NCBI GenBank assembly: GCA_964486145.1
Contig: CAZAMT010000039.1
Location: forward strand, 1-20,771
Direction of reading: 5' to 3'
Source of the DNA: CAZAMT01 sp964486145
Lineage (GTDB): Bacteria; Bacteroidota; Bacteroidia; Bacteroidales; JAAAOM01
Length of the DNA: 20,771 nt
How positions within the stretch are numbered: position 1 is the first letter of the stretch; each line of letters starts with the position of its first letter. A program made the position numbers and the translations under genes. Positions 1 to 7,723 of the stretch are shown in pieces. The notes beneath the pieces are model-generated. The model did no database searches, was not told the DNA's origin, and saw only the letters and a program-made list of their open reading frames with translations.

Positions 1-49
1 ATAACTGATGTAAAAATAAGCTCATGGTTTCCTCGTTCGATATCAATAA
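1..49. other. left edge, no gene seen
   Basis: These bases lie downstream of the stop codon of the first minus-strand gene. I see no convincing hairpin terminator and no start of another gene. Confidence 0.5.
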
Positions 50-802
50 TTATTTCTTTCGATGCATAAGAAACCAACGATAGAGTTTTTTCTCTTCATA
101 GAAATCCTGAATGCCATGTCCCTCACCTTTAAGTTTGGTAAACCTTACATCGTGGTTTTGCGTCTCCAGGGCAGTTACCATCTCCTGTGACCGTTTTAGA
201 GGTACAATTCTGTCTTTGGTGCCATGCACTGCCCATACAGCTACATCCTTGTATTTTAACGCATCATCCGGATTACCTCCCCCGCACAATGGGGCAATGG
301 CGGCAAAATACTCCTGATATTCGGCTCCAATGTACCAGGTGCCAAAACCACCCATGCTCATCCCGGTTAAGTAGATGCGCGTGGAATCAATCCGGTATTT
401 TTGAGTTAAGTTGTTGTAAAATGGAGGAAACCAGTCATCATTTATCCAGGTTTTTCCCGGAGGACATTGTGGTGACGCAATGATGAAATCAAATTGTTCG
501 CCTCGCTCTATAAGATCGGGTAATCCGTATTTTTTTAAAAGGTTTGTATCCGTTCCCCGTAAGGATGCGCCATGCAGATAAACAATCAATGGCCATTTTT
601 TGTATGGATTCTTATCATAATCAACAGGCGTGTATAATAAATATGGATAACCTTCATATTCATCTGAATATACGATTTTTTCCGGCAGGGATTCATCCCG
701 AAAACCGAGGTAGATGTTAATGGCGAAGAGAATAAGGAAAATTGAGATAATTTTCCATACCAGTCCTCGATGTGTTAAAAAAGAATATACTTTTTTCTTC
801 AT
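50..802 (-). CDS. membrane-anchored alpha/beta hydrolase (esterase/PHB-depolymerase-like)
   Basis: A 250-residue alpha/beta-hydrolase-fold protein. Residues 15-33 form one hydrophobic segment after a basic start (MKKK), so it is probably an N-terminal membrane anchor or uncleaved signal with the enzyme outside the cytoplasm. The oxyanion-hole region is LHG (76-78), the nucleophile elbow is GMSMGG with Ser149, and the likely triad is completed by Asp197 (GTKD) and His229 (GEGHG). The layout resembles the dienelactone-hydrolase/phospholipase-carboxylesterase and LpqC/PHB-depolymerase-like esterases, often annotated as prolyl oligopeptidase family. The substrate cannot be told; an ester on a polysaccharide or lipid would suit the glycosyltransferases upstream. 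It follows the GT4 gene after 67 bases, but that gap holds a strong sigma-54-type promoter, so it is probably transcribed separately. No Shine-Dalgarno sequence is obvious before the ATG. Confidence 0.88.
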   Translation of the reverse strand: MKKKVYSFLTHRGLVWKIISIFLILFAINIYLGFRDESLPEKIVYSDEYEGYPYLLYTPVDYDKNPYKKWPLIVYLHGASLRGTDTNLLKKYGLPDLIERGEQFDFIIASPQCPPGKTWINDDWFPPFYNNLTQKYRIDSTRIYLTGMSMGGFGTWYIGAEYQEYFAAIAPLCGGGNPDDALKYKDVAVWAVHGTKDRIVPLKRSQEMVTALETQNHDVRFTKLKGEGHGIQDFYEEKKLYRWFLMHRKK

Positions 803-833
803 GAGTCAATTACTGAGCCAACCTAAGATGACT

Positions 834-849
834 TGCAAAATCACTGCCA
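834..849 (-). promoter_or_regulatory. sigma-54 (-24/-12) promoter of the alpha/beta hydrolase
   Basis: Read on the minus strand the site is TGGCAGT-GATT-TTGCA, preceded by TT. The consensus is TGGCACG-N4-TTGCA. The -12 box is perfect, the -24 box matches five of seven positions including the essential GG, and the spacing GG-N10-GC is exact. Transcription would start near 823, giving a leader of about 20 bases before the ATG at 802. This is the only intergenic site in the window I found with both boxes and the exact spacing. A sigma-54 activator gene lies at 9277-10641. Confidence 0.65.
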
Positions 850-869
850 AATTTTACATCGAAGTCAAC

Positions 870-1862
870 TTACATGTACTCCTGAATATAAAGGATAATC
901 TTATTTGCTAATTTCTGCCAGTCAAATTCTTCAACCTTTTTACGACCGTTTTTGGCAAGTTTCGTTCGAAGTTGTTCATCATTCATTATCCGGAGTATGG
1001 CATTTTTAACTTTTCGGGAATTTCGGGTTACAACCAGGCCGGTTTCTTCATGAAACAGGAAATCTTTTGTTCCCGACTCGGATGCAATAACGGGAATACC
1101 GCTTGCCATTGCCTCCACAACGGTATTAGCCCAACCTGCTTTTTTTTCTGGTCCAACAAAAACATCTGCCTGATGAAAAATTTCGATGTTCCTATCTACC
1201 GGATGATTTAAAATTACCTGGTGCGGCACTGTTGTTTTAAATTCGCGAATTGCTTTTTCCATTTTCTCATTCAGCGGAGTTTCAAAAAGCAGCAACTTAA
1301 TGTTATGCCCTTTTTTATACAATTGTTCACATGCTTTGACTACGTAAGATGTGCCTTTTCTTTTCTCGGAAAGACGACCGTAAGCCAACACTACAAAAGG
1401 TTGGCCATGCAAATGATTAAGTGGTTTTTTAGGATGATATAACCGGAGGTTGATGCCTCCAACAGCAGGCAAAGCATCCACATGATATTTCTTTTTCGCA
1501 AGATTTACCAGATTTGTAGAATTTGCAAAAAACCTGATATCGCTATCCTTTTTTATCCGGTTAAGATTTTCATTGGCCCGCACGAAATAAAACACTTTCA
1601 GACGGACATTTGACCGCGAAACAACCGATAAATAGCGAGGTTCAGTAAAAAATAAAACATCTAATTTCACTTTATTGATGTTATCAAATGTTAAAACTGA
1701 GCCTTTGTAATTAAACCAGCCGGGGCTATCACCGGCTGGTGTAAACACATATGGGAAATGCCCCTTATCAGCAAAGTGATTACCCAGTTCCAGGAACCGT
1801 TTCACACCTCCATACAACTTTGTATGCGGAAGCAATACGCCAATCTTAAGCCCTTTCTTCAT
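870..1862 (-). CDS. glycosyltransferase family 4 (GT-B)
   Basis: A 330-residue GT-B glycosyltransferase. The N-terminal acceptor domain starts with a beta strand and the glycine-rich loop YGGVKRF (17-23). The C-terminal nucleotide-sugar domain begins at VVLAYGRLSEKRKG (157-170), and the GT4 donor-site region runs through PEKKAGWANTVVEAMASG (238-255), with Glu250 as the second Glu of the EX7E-type motif. It would transfer a sugar from an activated donor to a growing surface glycan at the cytoplasmic face of the inner membrane. Donor and linkage cannot be read from sequence. Its ATG overlaps the stop of the upstream GT2 gene (ATGA), indicating translational coupling and a shared product. Length is slightly short for the family but both domains are present. 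Confidence 0.9.
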   Translation of the reverse strand: MKKGLKIGVLLPHTKLYGGVKRFLELGNHFADKGHFPYVFTPAGDSPGWFNYKGSVLTFDNINKVKLDVLFFTEPRYLSVVSRSNVRLKVFYFVRANENLNRIKKDSDIRFFANSTNLVNLAKKKYHVDALPAVGGINLRLYHPKKPLNHLHGQPFVVLAYGRLSEKRKGTSYVVKACEQLYKKGHNIKLLLFETPLNEKMEKAIREFKTTVPHQVILNHPVDRNIEIFHQADVFVGPEKKAGWANTVVEAMASGIPVIASESGTKDFLFHEETGLVVTRNSRKVKNAILRIMNDEQLRTKLAKNGRKKVEEFDWQKLANKIILYIQEYM

Positions 1863-2806
1863 CCTGATTTTCTTAAAAAATTGTTATATGATTTAACACC
1901 TTTGGTTTTACCCGTACCTGAAAAAGACCAAAAAAACCGTTTCAGGATGCTTTTGATAATCGCTTTTTTAACAGCGGAAATGTCCAGTTCTTCTTCTGCT
2001 CTTTCCTGGTAAACATTTCCGCGTTTTAAAAATAACTTGGTGAATGATGAAGACGTAATGCCCCATTTATTTAAAAATTGCTTACTCCCTTTGTTCATTG
2101 AAATACGAACCGTTGATTTTGATTTGAAATGATATGCCCGGCTATCATTGATTCCTTTAAAATACCTGACACCCGCTTCATACAATTTCATTGAAAAATC
2201 AGGGTCAGAATACAGGCCGGGAAAGTATTCGATGCTGTATCCGCCAACCAAATCCCAAACATCCTTATGAACCACATTGGGAGGCCATGTGGCACCGTTC
2301 CAATCATTTCCGGAAATGTCATCGAATTCATGCAACAATTTCTCTTCCATAAAGGTTTCCGGTGAATTTCCATAATCATAGGGTGCAAGAATCCCTTCAT
2401 GCATGGTTGGTTCAGGTTCAATAACAGTAGAAGATAAGAAGAAAAATTTGCCTGACAGTCTTTCAATTTCTTTCGAAAGGGAAATGTCCCATCCCGGTAG
2501 CATATACATATCATCATTTAAAAACACGATATAATCGGTTTTTACAAGCGCACGGCAGGCATTCATGGCCCAGCAAACACCAACATTCTCCGGACTATGT
2601 GTATGATCAAATCCTTTCCCGGATACCCAATCCAATGTGCCATCGGTTCCTTCATTAACATGAATAATGATCTGATGTTTAAGTGCAGAATTTTTTTCGA
2701 TGCTTTGTACACATAACTTAAGAAACTCCAGGTTATTCCACGACGGGATAATTATTGAAAACCTGGAATCAACGAAGTCATTTTCAGACGGGAACCATTG
2801 TATCAT
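1859..2806 (-). CDS. glycosyltransferase family 2 (GT-A)
   Basis: A 315-residue family 2 glycosyltransferase. The GT-A fold begins with FSIIIPSWNN (16-25), continues with the NVG segment (74-76) and the metal/nucleotide-binding FLNDDM (95-100, DXD-like), and has an acidic acceptor-side DPDF motif (201-204). A basic C-terminal tail follows from about residue 280. There is no transmembrane helix, so it is probably a soluble or peripheral enzyme adding one sugar to a lipid-linked glycan. It overlaps the GT4 gene by four bases and begins only ten bases after the stop of a decayed glycosyltransferase fragment, so this locus has lost at least one gene. Confidence 0.9.
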   Translation of the reverse strand: MIQWFPSENDFVDSRFSIIIPSWNNLEFLKLCVQSIEKNSALKHQIIIHVNEGTDGTLDWVSGKGFDHTHSPENVGVCWAMNACRALVKTDYIVFLNDDMYMLPGWDISLSKEIERLSGKFFFLSSTVIEPEPTMHEGILAPYDYGNSPETFMEEKLLHEFDDISGNDWNGATWPPNVVHKDVWDLVGGYSIEYFPGLYSDPDFSMKLYEAGVRYFKGINDSRAYHFKSKSTVRISMNKGSKQFLNKWGITSSSFTKLFLKRGNVYQERAEEELDISAVKKAIIKSILKRFFWSFSGTGKTKGVKSYNNFLRKSG

Positions 2807-2816
2807 TCTTCATCGT

Positions 2817-2988
2817 TTAAGGGTTTATGTATCTATAAAAACAGCTTACAATTTTTTCACCATAGTTTTTTTTCCATGAATTCGGTTCAGCAACATTCCT
2901 GATACTTGTTTTTCAACCTGTACGCCTTTCTAATTAATGGAATAACCTTCTCTACCGGATCTGTGGAATCAAATAAAAAACCAAGATA
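2817..2988 (-). pseudogene. remnant of a glycosyltransferase C-terminus (frameshifted)
   Basis: The gap between the O-antigen ligase and the GT2 gene is not random. On the minus strand a frame runs from 2988 and reads GFLFDSTDPVEKVIPLIRKA, then hits a stop after a run of five A at 2909-2913. If one A is removed, the frame continues with NVAEPNSWKKNYGEKIVSC and ends at a TAA at 2817. The joined frame is about 56 codons and looks like the tail of a GT-B glycosyltransferase: a GFLxD segment, a helix, then an NSW-containing helix. It has no start codon and an in-frame TAG lies immediately upstream. I infer the 3' end of a deleted glycosyltransferase gene. The family assignment is by eye only. Confidence 0.5.
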
Positions 2989-3011
2989 CTAATCTCATTA
3001 TATTTTAACAA

Positions 3012-4610
3012 TTACCACCTTTCTTGTTTTCTTATACCAAACAAAAACAGCGCATAAAAATATGCAAAAAATGTAGCCCCGCTTTGGGTTACAAGGGTAT
3101 CTTCACCCAAAAATGATAATATGGCAACGATAAAAAATATTCCGAAAAAAAAGTTTATGTACTTTCTGAGAAACCAAACCGGTAAAGATATTGCCAACAC
3201 AAACCAAATAAAACCTATCAACCCATGTGTAACCCAAATGGTTATAAACTGATTATGCGCACGCCTGTACCTTTCCGGAGGCAGGCCGGTATCCCGTATT
3301 TCAAAATATTGTTCAACCACATCTTCCAAATCACCGGTACCGATTCCAATCCAGAAATGGTCTTTAATAATTGCCAGCGAATTTTTAATGTATTCAATTC
3401 GCTGTGTTGTTGAATGATGGGCGGGAACTTTTCCTTTCCGGTACACATCAATTTCCCATATGGTTTGGTAAATCCTCGGGGTAAAACTGAGTTGCTTATT
3501 GAAGATGGGATTTGGAATACCTGATTCAATGTTTTTAATATCTTCGGAACTTAATTTGCTAACACCTGCTGAATCTTTTCGAAAGCCTTTTGCAGTCATG
3601 TACCTGATCATGGTATATCTGATGGGTTGCCCTTTATCATCCTGCCCCATAAATTCGTAGTCACTGACTTCATTCCATTCCTTTTCCAACTCTGCCCAGC
3701 TAATATATAATCCCACGTGCCTGCCGTTTTCAACCTGTCCGATATTTAAGTCATGCTGGTAAGGATTTCCCCTTGCAGTATACGTGTCGAGGGTATCTTT
3801 CTCTATTTTTGGTACAGTTGCAAATTCCCTGTACGTGCGGATTGATAGTACCGAAAGATACACAAGTACAGAGGTAAATATAACCACGAAAATGATCAGA
3901 AGAATGGGTTTTCTCCGGCTTCGTAAAACATACAAAATAAAAGGAACAAACGAGATAGATAAAATCACCAGACCTGTTAAAGATTTCAGGATTGCCAAAA
4001 ATGCAATAAACCAAACGATGAGTACAGCATGCGATGTTCGTTTCAGGATTTTTTCATGTTCGAAAAACAAGAAATAAAGTAAAAAATATATGGAAAGAAT
4101 AATGTACAATGCAAATCGCTCATGTGAAATAATAATTGAAATTTTTCGGATATTGTCAATCTCCACATTGCCAATACCAGCGTATACACCCATGCTAATT
4201 AATGTGCCAATGAATACAGCCCAGTTAAATAATCCAAGGAGCAACTTCAAAGGTCGCCACCCCATCCTTTTTGAAGTTCCAACCACAAACGGAAGAATAA
4301 GCAAAGGCAGTTTCAATTTCATATCATGAAAACCAAACGCAACATTGGAAGTGTAAAGCATGCCCAAAAGATGAAAGAGCATGATGGAAAGAAATATCCA
4401 AAGGCCATAATTCTTTTTAAGATGATCAAACTTATTTCTAAAATTTTTCTCCGCAATCCAGTTTCCAATTAATATGAATTGAGCCAGACTGACACCAAAA
4501 GGGGACAGAGGCAATGATACAGCCAAAAATACCAGCGACCAGTAATAGATTTTGTAATGTTTTACCTTCACCTGTTTTATTTTATCTAACATGATTCCTC
4601 TCCCGCTCAT
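3012..4610 (-). CDS. O-antigen ligase/polymerase (Wzy_C / WaaL-like) membrane protein
   Basis: A polytopic inner-membrane protein of 532 residues. About ten hydrophobic segments lie between residues 20 and 255 and between 455 and 525. A large soluble region of about 160 residues (roughly 258-420) sits between them and is followed by WIGIGTGD (420-427) and the AHNQF motif (451-455), as in O-antigen ligases and polymerases, where the conserved His lies in the big periplasmic loop. It should join or polymerise undecaprenyl-linked glycan on the periplasmic side. The ATG at 4610 forms TAATG with the stop of murF-alr. A second in-frame ATG at 4592 (residue 7) is preceded by GGAGAGG at proper spacing and may be the real start. 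Whether it is a ligase (WaaL) or a polymerase (Wzy) cannot be decided from sequence. Confidence 0.85.
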   Translation of the reverse strand: MSGRGIMLDKIKQVKVKHYKIYYWSLVFLAVSLPLSPFGVSLAQFILIGNWIAEKNFRNKFDHLKKNYGLWIFLSIMLFHLLGMLYTSNVAFGFHDMKLKLPLLILPFVVGTSKRMGWRPLKLLLGLFNWAVFIGTLISMGVYAGIGNVEIDNIRKISIIISHERFALYIILSIYFLLYFLFFEHEKILKRTSHAVLIVWFIAFLAILKSLTGLVILSISFVPFILYVLRSRRKPILLIIFVVIFTSVLVYLSVLSIRTYREFATVPKIEKDTLDTYTARGNPYQHDLNIGQVENGRHVGLYISWAELEKEWNEVSDYEFMGQDDKGQPIRYTMIRYMTAKGFRKDSAGVSKLSSEDIKNIESGIPNPIFNKQLSFTPRIYQTIWEIDVYRKGKVPAHHSTTQRIEYIKNSLAIIKDHFWIGIGTGDLEDVVEQYFEIRDTGLPPERYRRAHNQFITIWVTHGLIGFIWFVLAISLPVWFLRKYINFFFGIFFIVAILSFLGEDTLVTQSGATFFAYFYALFLFGIRKQERW

Positions 4611-7063
4611 TAAGATCGATAATACACTCGTTTCACCCTTTGTGAGATTCCGGTTAATACCTCGTAGGGTATGGTTTCGGTTTTTTCTGCCACCTCATTC
4701 AAGGATGGTTTTTCACCAAAAATAACAACTTCGTCATTAACTTTTGCAGGAATGTTTGAAATATCGATCATGGTCATATCCATACAAACATTGCCAACTA
4801 TTGGTGCCTTTTCCCCTCTTACCATCATATAACCTATTCCATTACTCAGCAAACGGTTCAGGCCATCGGCATAACCAACAGGTACAATGCCTATTTTTTT
4901 TGACTCCTTAAATTTGCCTTTTCTGCTATACCCGATGGTTTCGTTTGGTGGAACATCCTTAATCTGGATGATGGTGGTCTTCAGTTTTCCGACGGTCAAC
5001 AAATCTTTTTGCCGGTGCGAGCTGCTTCCGTAAATTCCAATTCCTAAGCGCACCATGTCCATGGCAGCTTCAGGAAAACGTTCAATGCCGGCTGAATTTA
5101 AAATATGTCGGATAAATCCATATCCCAATGCAGATTTTAGTTGATTACAAACTTTGTTGTACATTTCAAATTGATGCCTCGTAAACATATCATTTCCAGG
5201 TTCATCACTGGCTGCAAGATGTGAAAACACCGACTTAACGTGCACTCCGGGCTCACCGGTAACCCAGGTAATCAACTCTTCAACATTGTCAGGTAAAAAA
5301 CCCAGCCGGTGCATTCCTGTGTCAATTTTAAGATGAACCGGATAATGTACCAACCCGTTTCGTTTGACATGATCTGAAAATGCCTTTGATATTTCAAAAT
5401 TGTAAATTTCCGGTTCAAGGTTGTAATCGGTCATCAGTTGGAAAGAACTGTCATCAGGGTTCATCACCATGATGGGTGTTTTAATCCCGTTCTTACGAAG
5501 AAAAACTCCCTCATCAGCAATGGCAACACCAAAATAATTTACGTTATGATGCTGCAGTACATTTGCAATTTCGTATGTTCCGCTTCCATAGGAAAAGGCC
5601 TTCAACATCACCATCATCTTTGTTCCCGGGGGAACAATGGAACGATAAAAGATAAGATTGTGTACTAAGGCATCGAGGTTGATTTCAAATACCGTGCGAT
5701 GCAGTTTTTCTTCAATTAACGCTGATATGGTTTCAAACCGGAAAGGGCGTGCACCTTTTAACAAGATAGCCTCATTGTTCAAATCAGCCAGATTGAAACT
5801 GTTTATAAAATCACGTGTGGATTCAAAAAAATGTGCATGGTCATCAAAATATTTTTTATGTATCTGAAGGTTTTTGCCAATTCCAATGAAACGAAAAATA
5901 TTTCGCTTTGACAGCAGATTGGCCACTTCCTGGTATAACTCGTTCTCCGGCCTGCCGCTTTGCAGAATGTCGGATAAAACCACTGTTCTTTTCAAATGAC
6001 CCGGTTGCTGATCAAGAAAATCCAGAGCAATGGTCAAAGCATTCAAATCCGAATTATAGGTGTCATTTATAATAACGCAATTGTTCATTCCCTTCTTCTG
6101 TTCGAGCCTCATAGCTACTGATACCAGGTTGAAAAGCAGAGAACCTATTTCTTCGAAATTAAAATTGAAGTACAATAAAACAGCCAATACATGAATCGCG
6201 TTTTCAATGGATGCGGTATCGGTAAACGGAATTGTAATCTCATAATTCTCATTATCAAATAAATAGGACAGGGATGTACCATTGTCTGCTTTTGAAATAC
6301 CTGAAATGGTTAACCAGGCTTTTTTACTGGTCGACCAGGAAATCAATTCTTTACCCGGATATTCGCTTTTCAGGATTTCATCTATCAGGCTGTAATCGCT
6401 CCGGTAAATAATGGTTTGGCTGTTTCGAAACAGTTTTGATTTCTCTTTTACTTTTTCGCGTAAAGAAGCAAAATTTTCCTGATGTGGCTCTCCTATGTTT
6501 GTAAACAGACCTATTTCCGGCTTTAGTATATTTTCCAGTTTTTCCATTTCTCCCGGATGCGATATACCTGCCTCAAAAATAGCAAGATCTGAATCATTGT
6601 CCAGTAACCAGATGGATAAAGGAACTCCTACCTGTGAATTGTAACTTTTGGGACTACGAACGAGCTTATATTTTGCCTGTAAGCATTGAGCCAGCCACTC
6701 TTTTACAATGGTTTTTCCATTGCTTCCTGTAATCCCGATGACTTTTTGATGAAAATTGCTTCTTCTCCAAGCTGCAATCTTTTGCAATGCCCGAAGAGTG
6801 TTGTTAACAACAATAAAATTTGCCCGGCTGCCGTCAGGAATCGGGTATTCTCTGTCAACCACAAAATTGATAACACCTTTATTTATAAGGTCATCAATAT
6901 AGTGATGGGCATCGTGCTGTTTTCCCCTGATACAAAAGAATAGCAGTTCATCAGCAGGAATCACCGTTCGGCTGTCAATGGCAATATGTTCAATTTCAAC
7001 TTCATTTGCTAAAATGCAATCACCTTCCAAAACCAATGCTATGTGCGTGAGATCAAGCTTCAT
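4610..7063 (-). CDS. murF-alr: bifunctional MurF (UDP-MurNAc-tripeptide:D-Ala-D-Ala ligase) / alanine racemase
   Basis: An 817-residue fusion known from Bacteroidota. Residues 1-450 are MurF, which adds D-Ala-D-Ala to UDP-MurNAc-tripeptide in the cytoplasm. They include the Mur ATP loop GITGSNGKT (110-118), the FEAGISHPGEM segment (163-173), TNIGEPH (188-194) and the INDTYNSDLNA adenine/ADP region (332-342). Residues 456-817 are a fold-type III PLP alanine racemase, supplying D-alanine for the same pathway: the PLP lysine is Lys488 in MLKAFSYGSG, HLKIDTGMHRLGF lies at 577-589, the catalytic Tyr is Tyr712 in GYSRKG, and NVCMDMTMID is at 758-767. All key residues are present, so both activities are likely intact. 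It overlaps tdk upstream by 11 bases and touches the O-antigen ligase downstream, so the three are probably one operon. Confidence 0.96.
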   Translation of the reverse strand: MKLDLTHIALVLEGDCILANEVEIEHIAIDSRTVIPADELLFFCIRGKQHDAHHYIDDLINKGVINFVVDREYPIPDGSRANFIVVNNTLRALQKIAAWRRSNFHQKVIGITGSNGKTIVKEWLAQCLQAKYKLVRSPKSYNSQVGVPLSIWLLDNDSDLAIFEAGISHPGEMEKLENILKPEIGLFTNIGEPHQENFASLREKVKEKSKLFRNSQTIIYRSDYSLIDEILKSEYPGKELISWSTSKKAWLTISGISKADNGTSLSYLFDNENYEITIPFTDTASIENAIHVLAVLLYFNFNFEEIGSLLFNLVSVAMRLEQKKGMNNCVIINDTYNSDLNALTIALDFLDQQPGHLKRTVVLSDILQSGRPENELYQEVANLLSKRNIFRFIGIGKNLQIHKKYFDDHAHFFESTRDFINSFNLADLNNEAILLKGARPFRFETISALIEEKLHRTVFEINLDALVHNLIFYRSIVPPGTKMMVMLKAFSYGSGTYEIANVLQHHNVNYFGVAIADEGVFLRKNGIKTPIMVMNPDDSSFQLMTDYNLEPEIYNFEISKAFSDHVKRNGLVHYPVHLKIDTGMHRLGFLPDNVEELITWVTGEPGVHVKSVFSHLAASDEPGNDMFTRHQFEMYNKVCNQLKSALGYGFIRHILNSAGIERFPEAAMDMVRLGIGIYGSSSHRQKDLLTVGKLKTTIIQIKDVPPNETIGYSRKGKFKESKKIGIVPVGYADGLNRLLSNGIGYMMVRGEKAPIVGNVCMDMTMIDISNIPAKVNDEVVIFGEKPSLNEVAEKTETIPYEVLTGISQRVKRVYYRS

Positions 7064-7643
7064 TCATTTTTTCTATAACTTTGTTATAACAATTTCGGCA
7101 TAATGGTTCATAGTCATCCTTTTCGCCAAGCATTACCAGTGTCTCCTGGTTTGTTTTCCGGTGCGAATACTGAGCCAGATTACCGCAGTGCATGCAAATG
7201 GCATGGACCTTGGTTACATACTCTGCTGTTGCCATCAACTGAGGAACAGGTCCAAACGGTTTTCCTTTAAAATCCATATCCAGGCCGGCAACGATCACCC
7301 GGGTTCCTTTGTTAGCCAGTTCGTTGCAAACATCGATAAGATTTAAATCAAAAAACTGGGCTTCATCTATTCCCACCACTTCCACCTCATCGGAAAGCAG
7401 TAATATACTGGAAGATGAATCTGTAACCGTGGAAATGATGAAATTGGCATCATGTGACACCACCTCGGCTTCGGCATATCGATTGTCAACTTTTGGTTTG
7501 AAAATTTCCACTTTCTGATTTGCCAGTTTTGCACGCCTTAACCTTCGCAGTAGTTCTTCTGTTTTACCGGAAAACATGGAGCCTGTTATTACCTCGATCC
7601 AACCTTTATGATGATTTGTATCAACCGAATTTTCAAGAAACAT
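7053..7643 (-). CDS. tdk: thymidine kinase (type II, zinc-binding)
   Basis: A 196-residue cytosolic thymidine kinase that phosphorylates thymidine with ATP in the nucleoside salvage pathway. It shows the P-loop GSMFSGKT (21-28), the Walker B-like segment DEAQFFD (93-99), the GLDMDFKGKPFGP stretch (120-132) and the structural zinc site CMHC (150-153) with CRNC (182-185). Length is normal for the type II family. The start at 7643 gives the usual short N-terminal extension before GWIEVITGSMFSGKT. The last 11 bases overlap the start of murF-alr. The upstream spacer of 80 bases is shared with the divergent gene at 7724. Confidence 0.96.
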   Translation of the reverse strand: MFLENSVDTNHHKGWIEVITGSMFSGKTEELLRRLRRAKLANQKVEIFKPKVDNRYAEAEVVSHDANFIISTVTDSSSSILLLSDEVEVVGIDEAQFFDLNLIDVCNELANKGTRVIVAGLDMDFKGKPFGPVPQLMATAEYVTKVHAICMHCGNLAQYSHRKTNQETLVMLGEKDDYEPLCRNCYNKVIEKMNEA

Positions 7644-7671
7644 AGAAAAACAAATTCTATATATTTATCGT

Positions 7672-7679
7672 TACATTTG
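7672..7679 (+). promoter_or_regulatory. candidate -7 element (TACATTTG) for the 7724 gene
   Basis: TACATTTG matches the Bacteroidota -7 consensus TAnnTTTG exactly. It lies in the 80-base divergent spacer, and a start about 7 bases downstream would leave a leader of about 40 bases before the ATG at 7724. No TTG/TTTG is found at the -33 distance, so the call rests on one box. Confidence 0.4.
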
Positions 7680-7723
7680 CAAAAGTAAAGAATTTCAGTA
7701 ATTAATCTCTAACCATCATTTAC

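Noticed and set aside
7644..7671. Promoter of tdk with AGAATTTG as -7 box
   Set aside because: The TTTG at the right distance exists, but the first two bases of the -7 box mismatch and the box is only about seven bases from the ATG.
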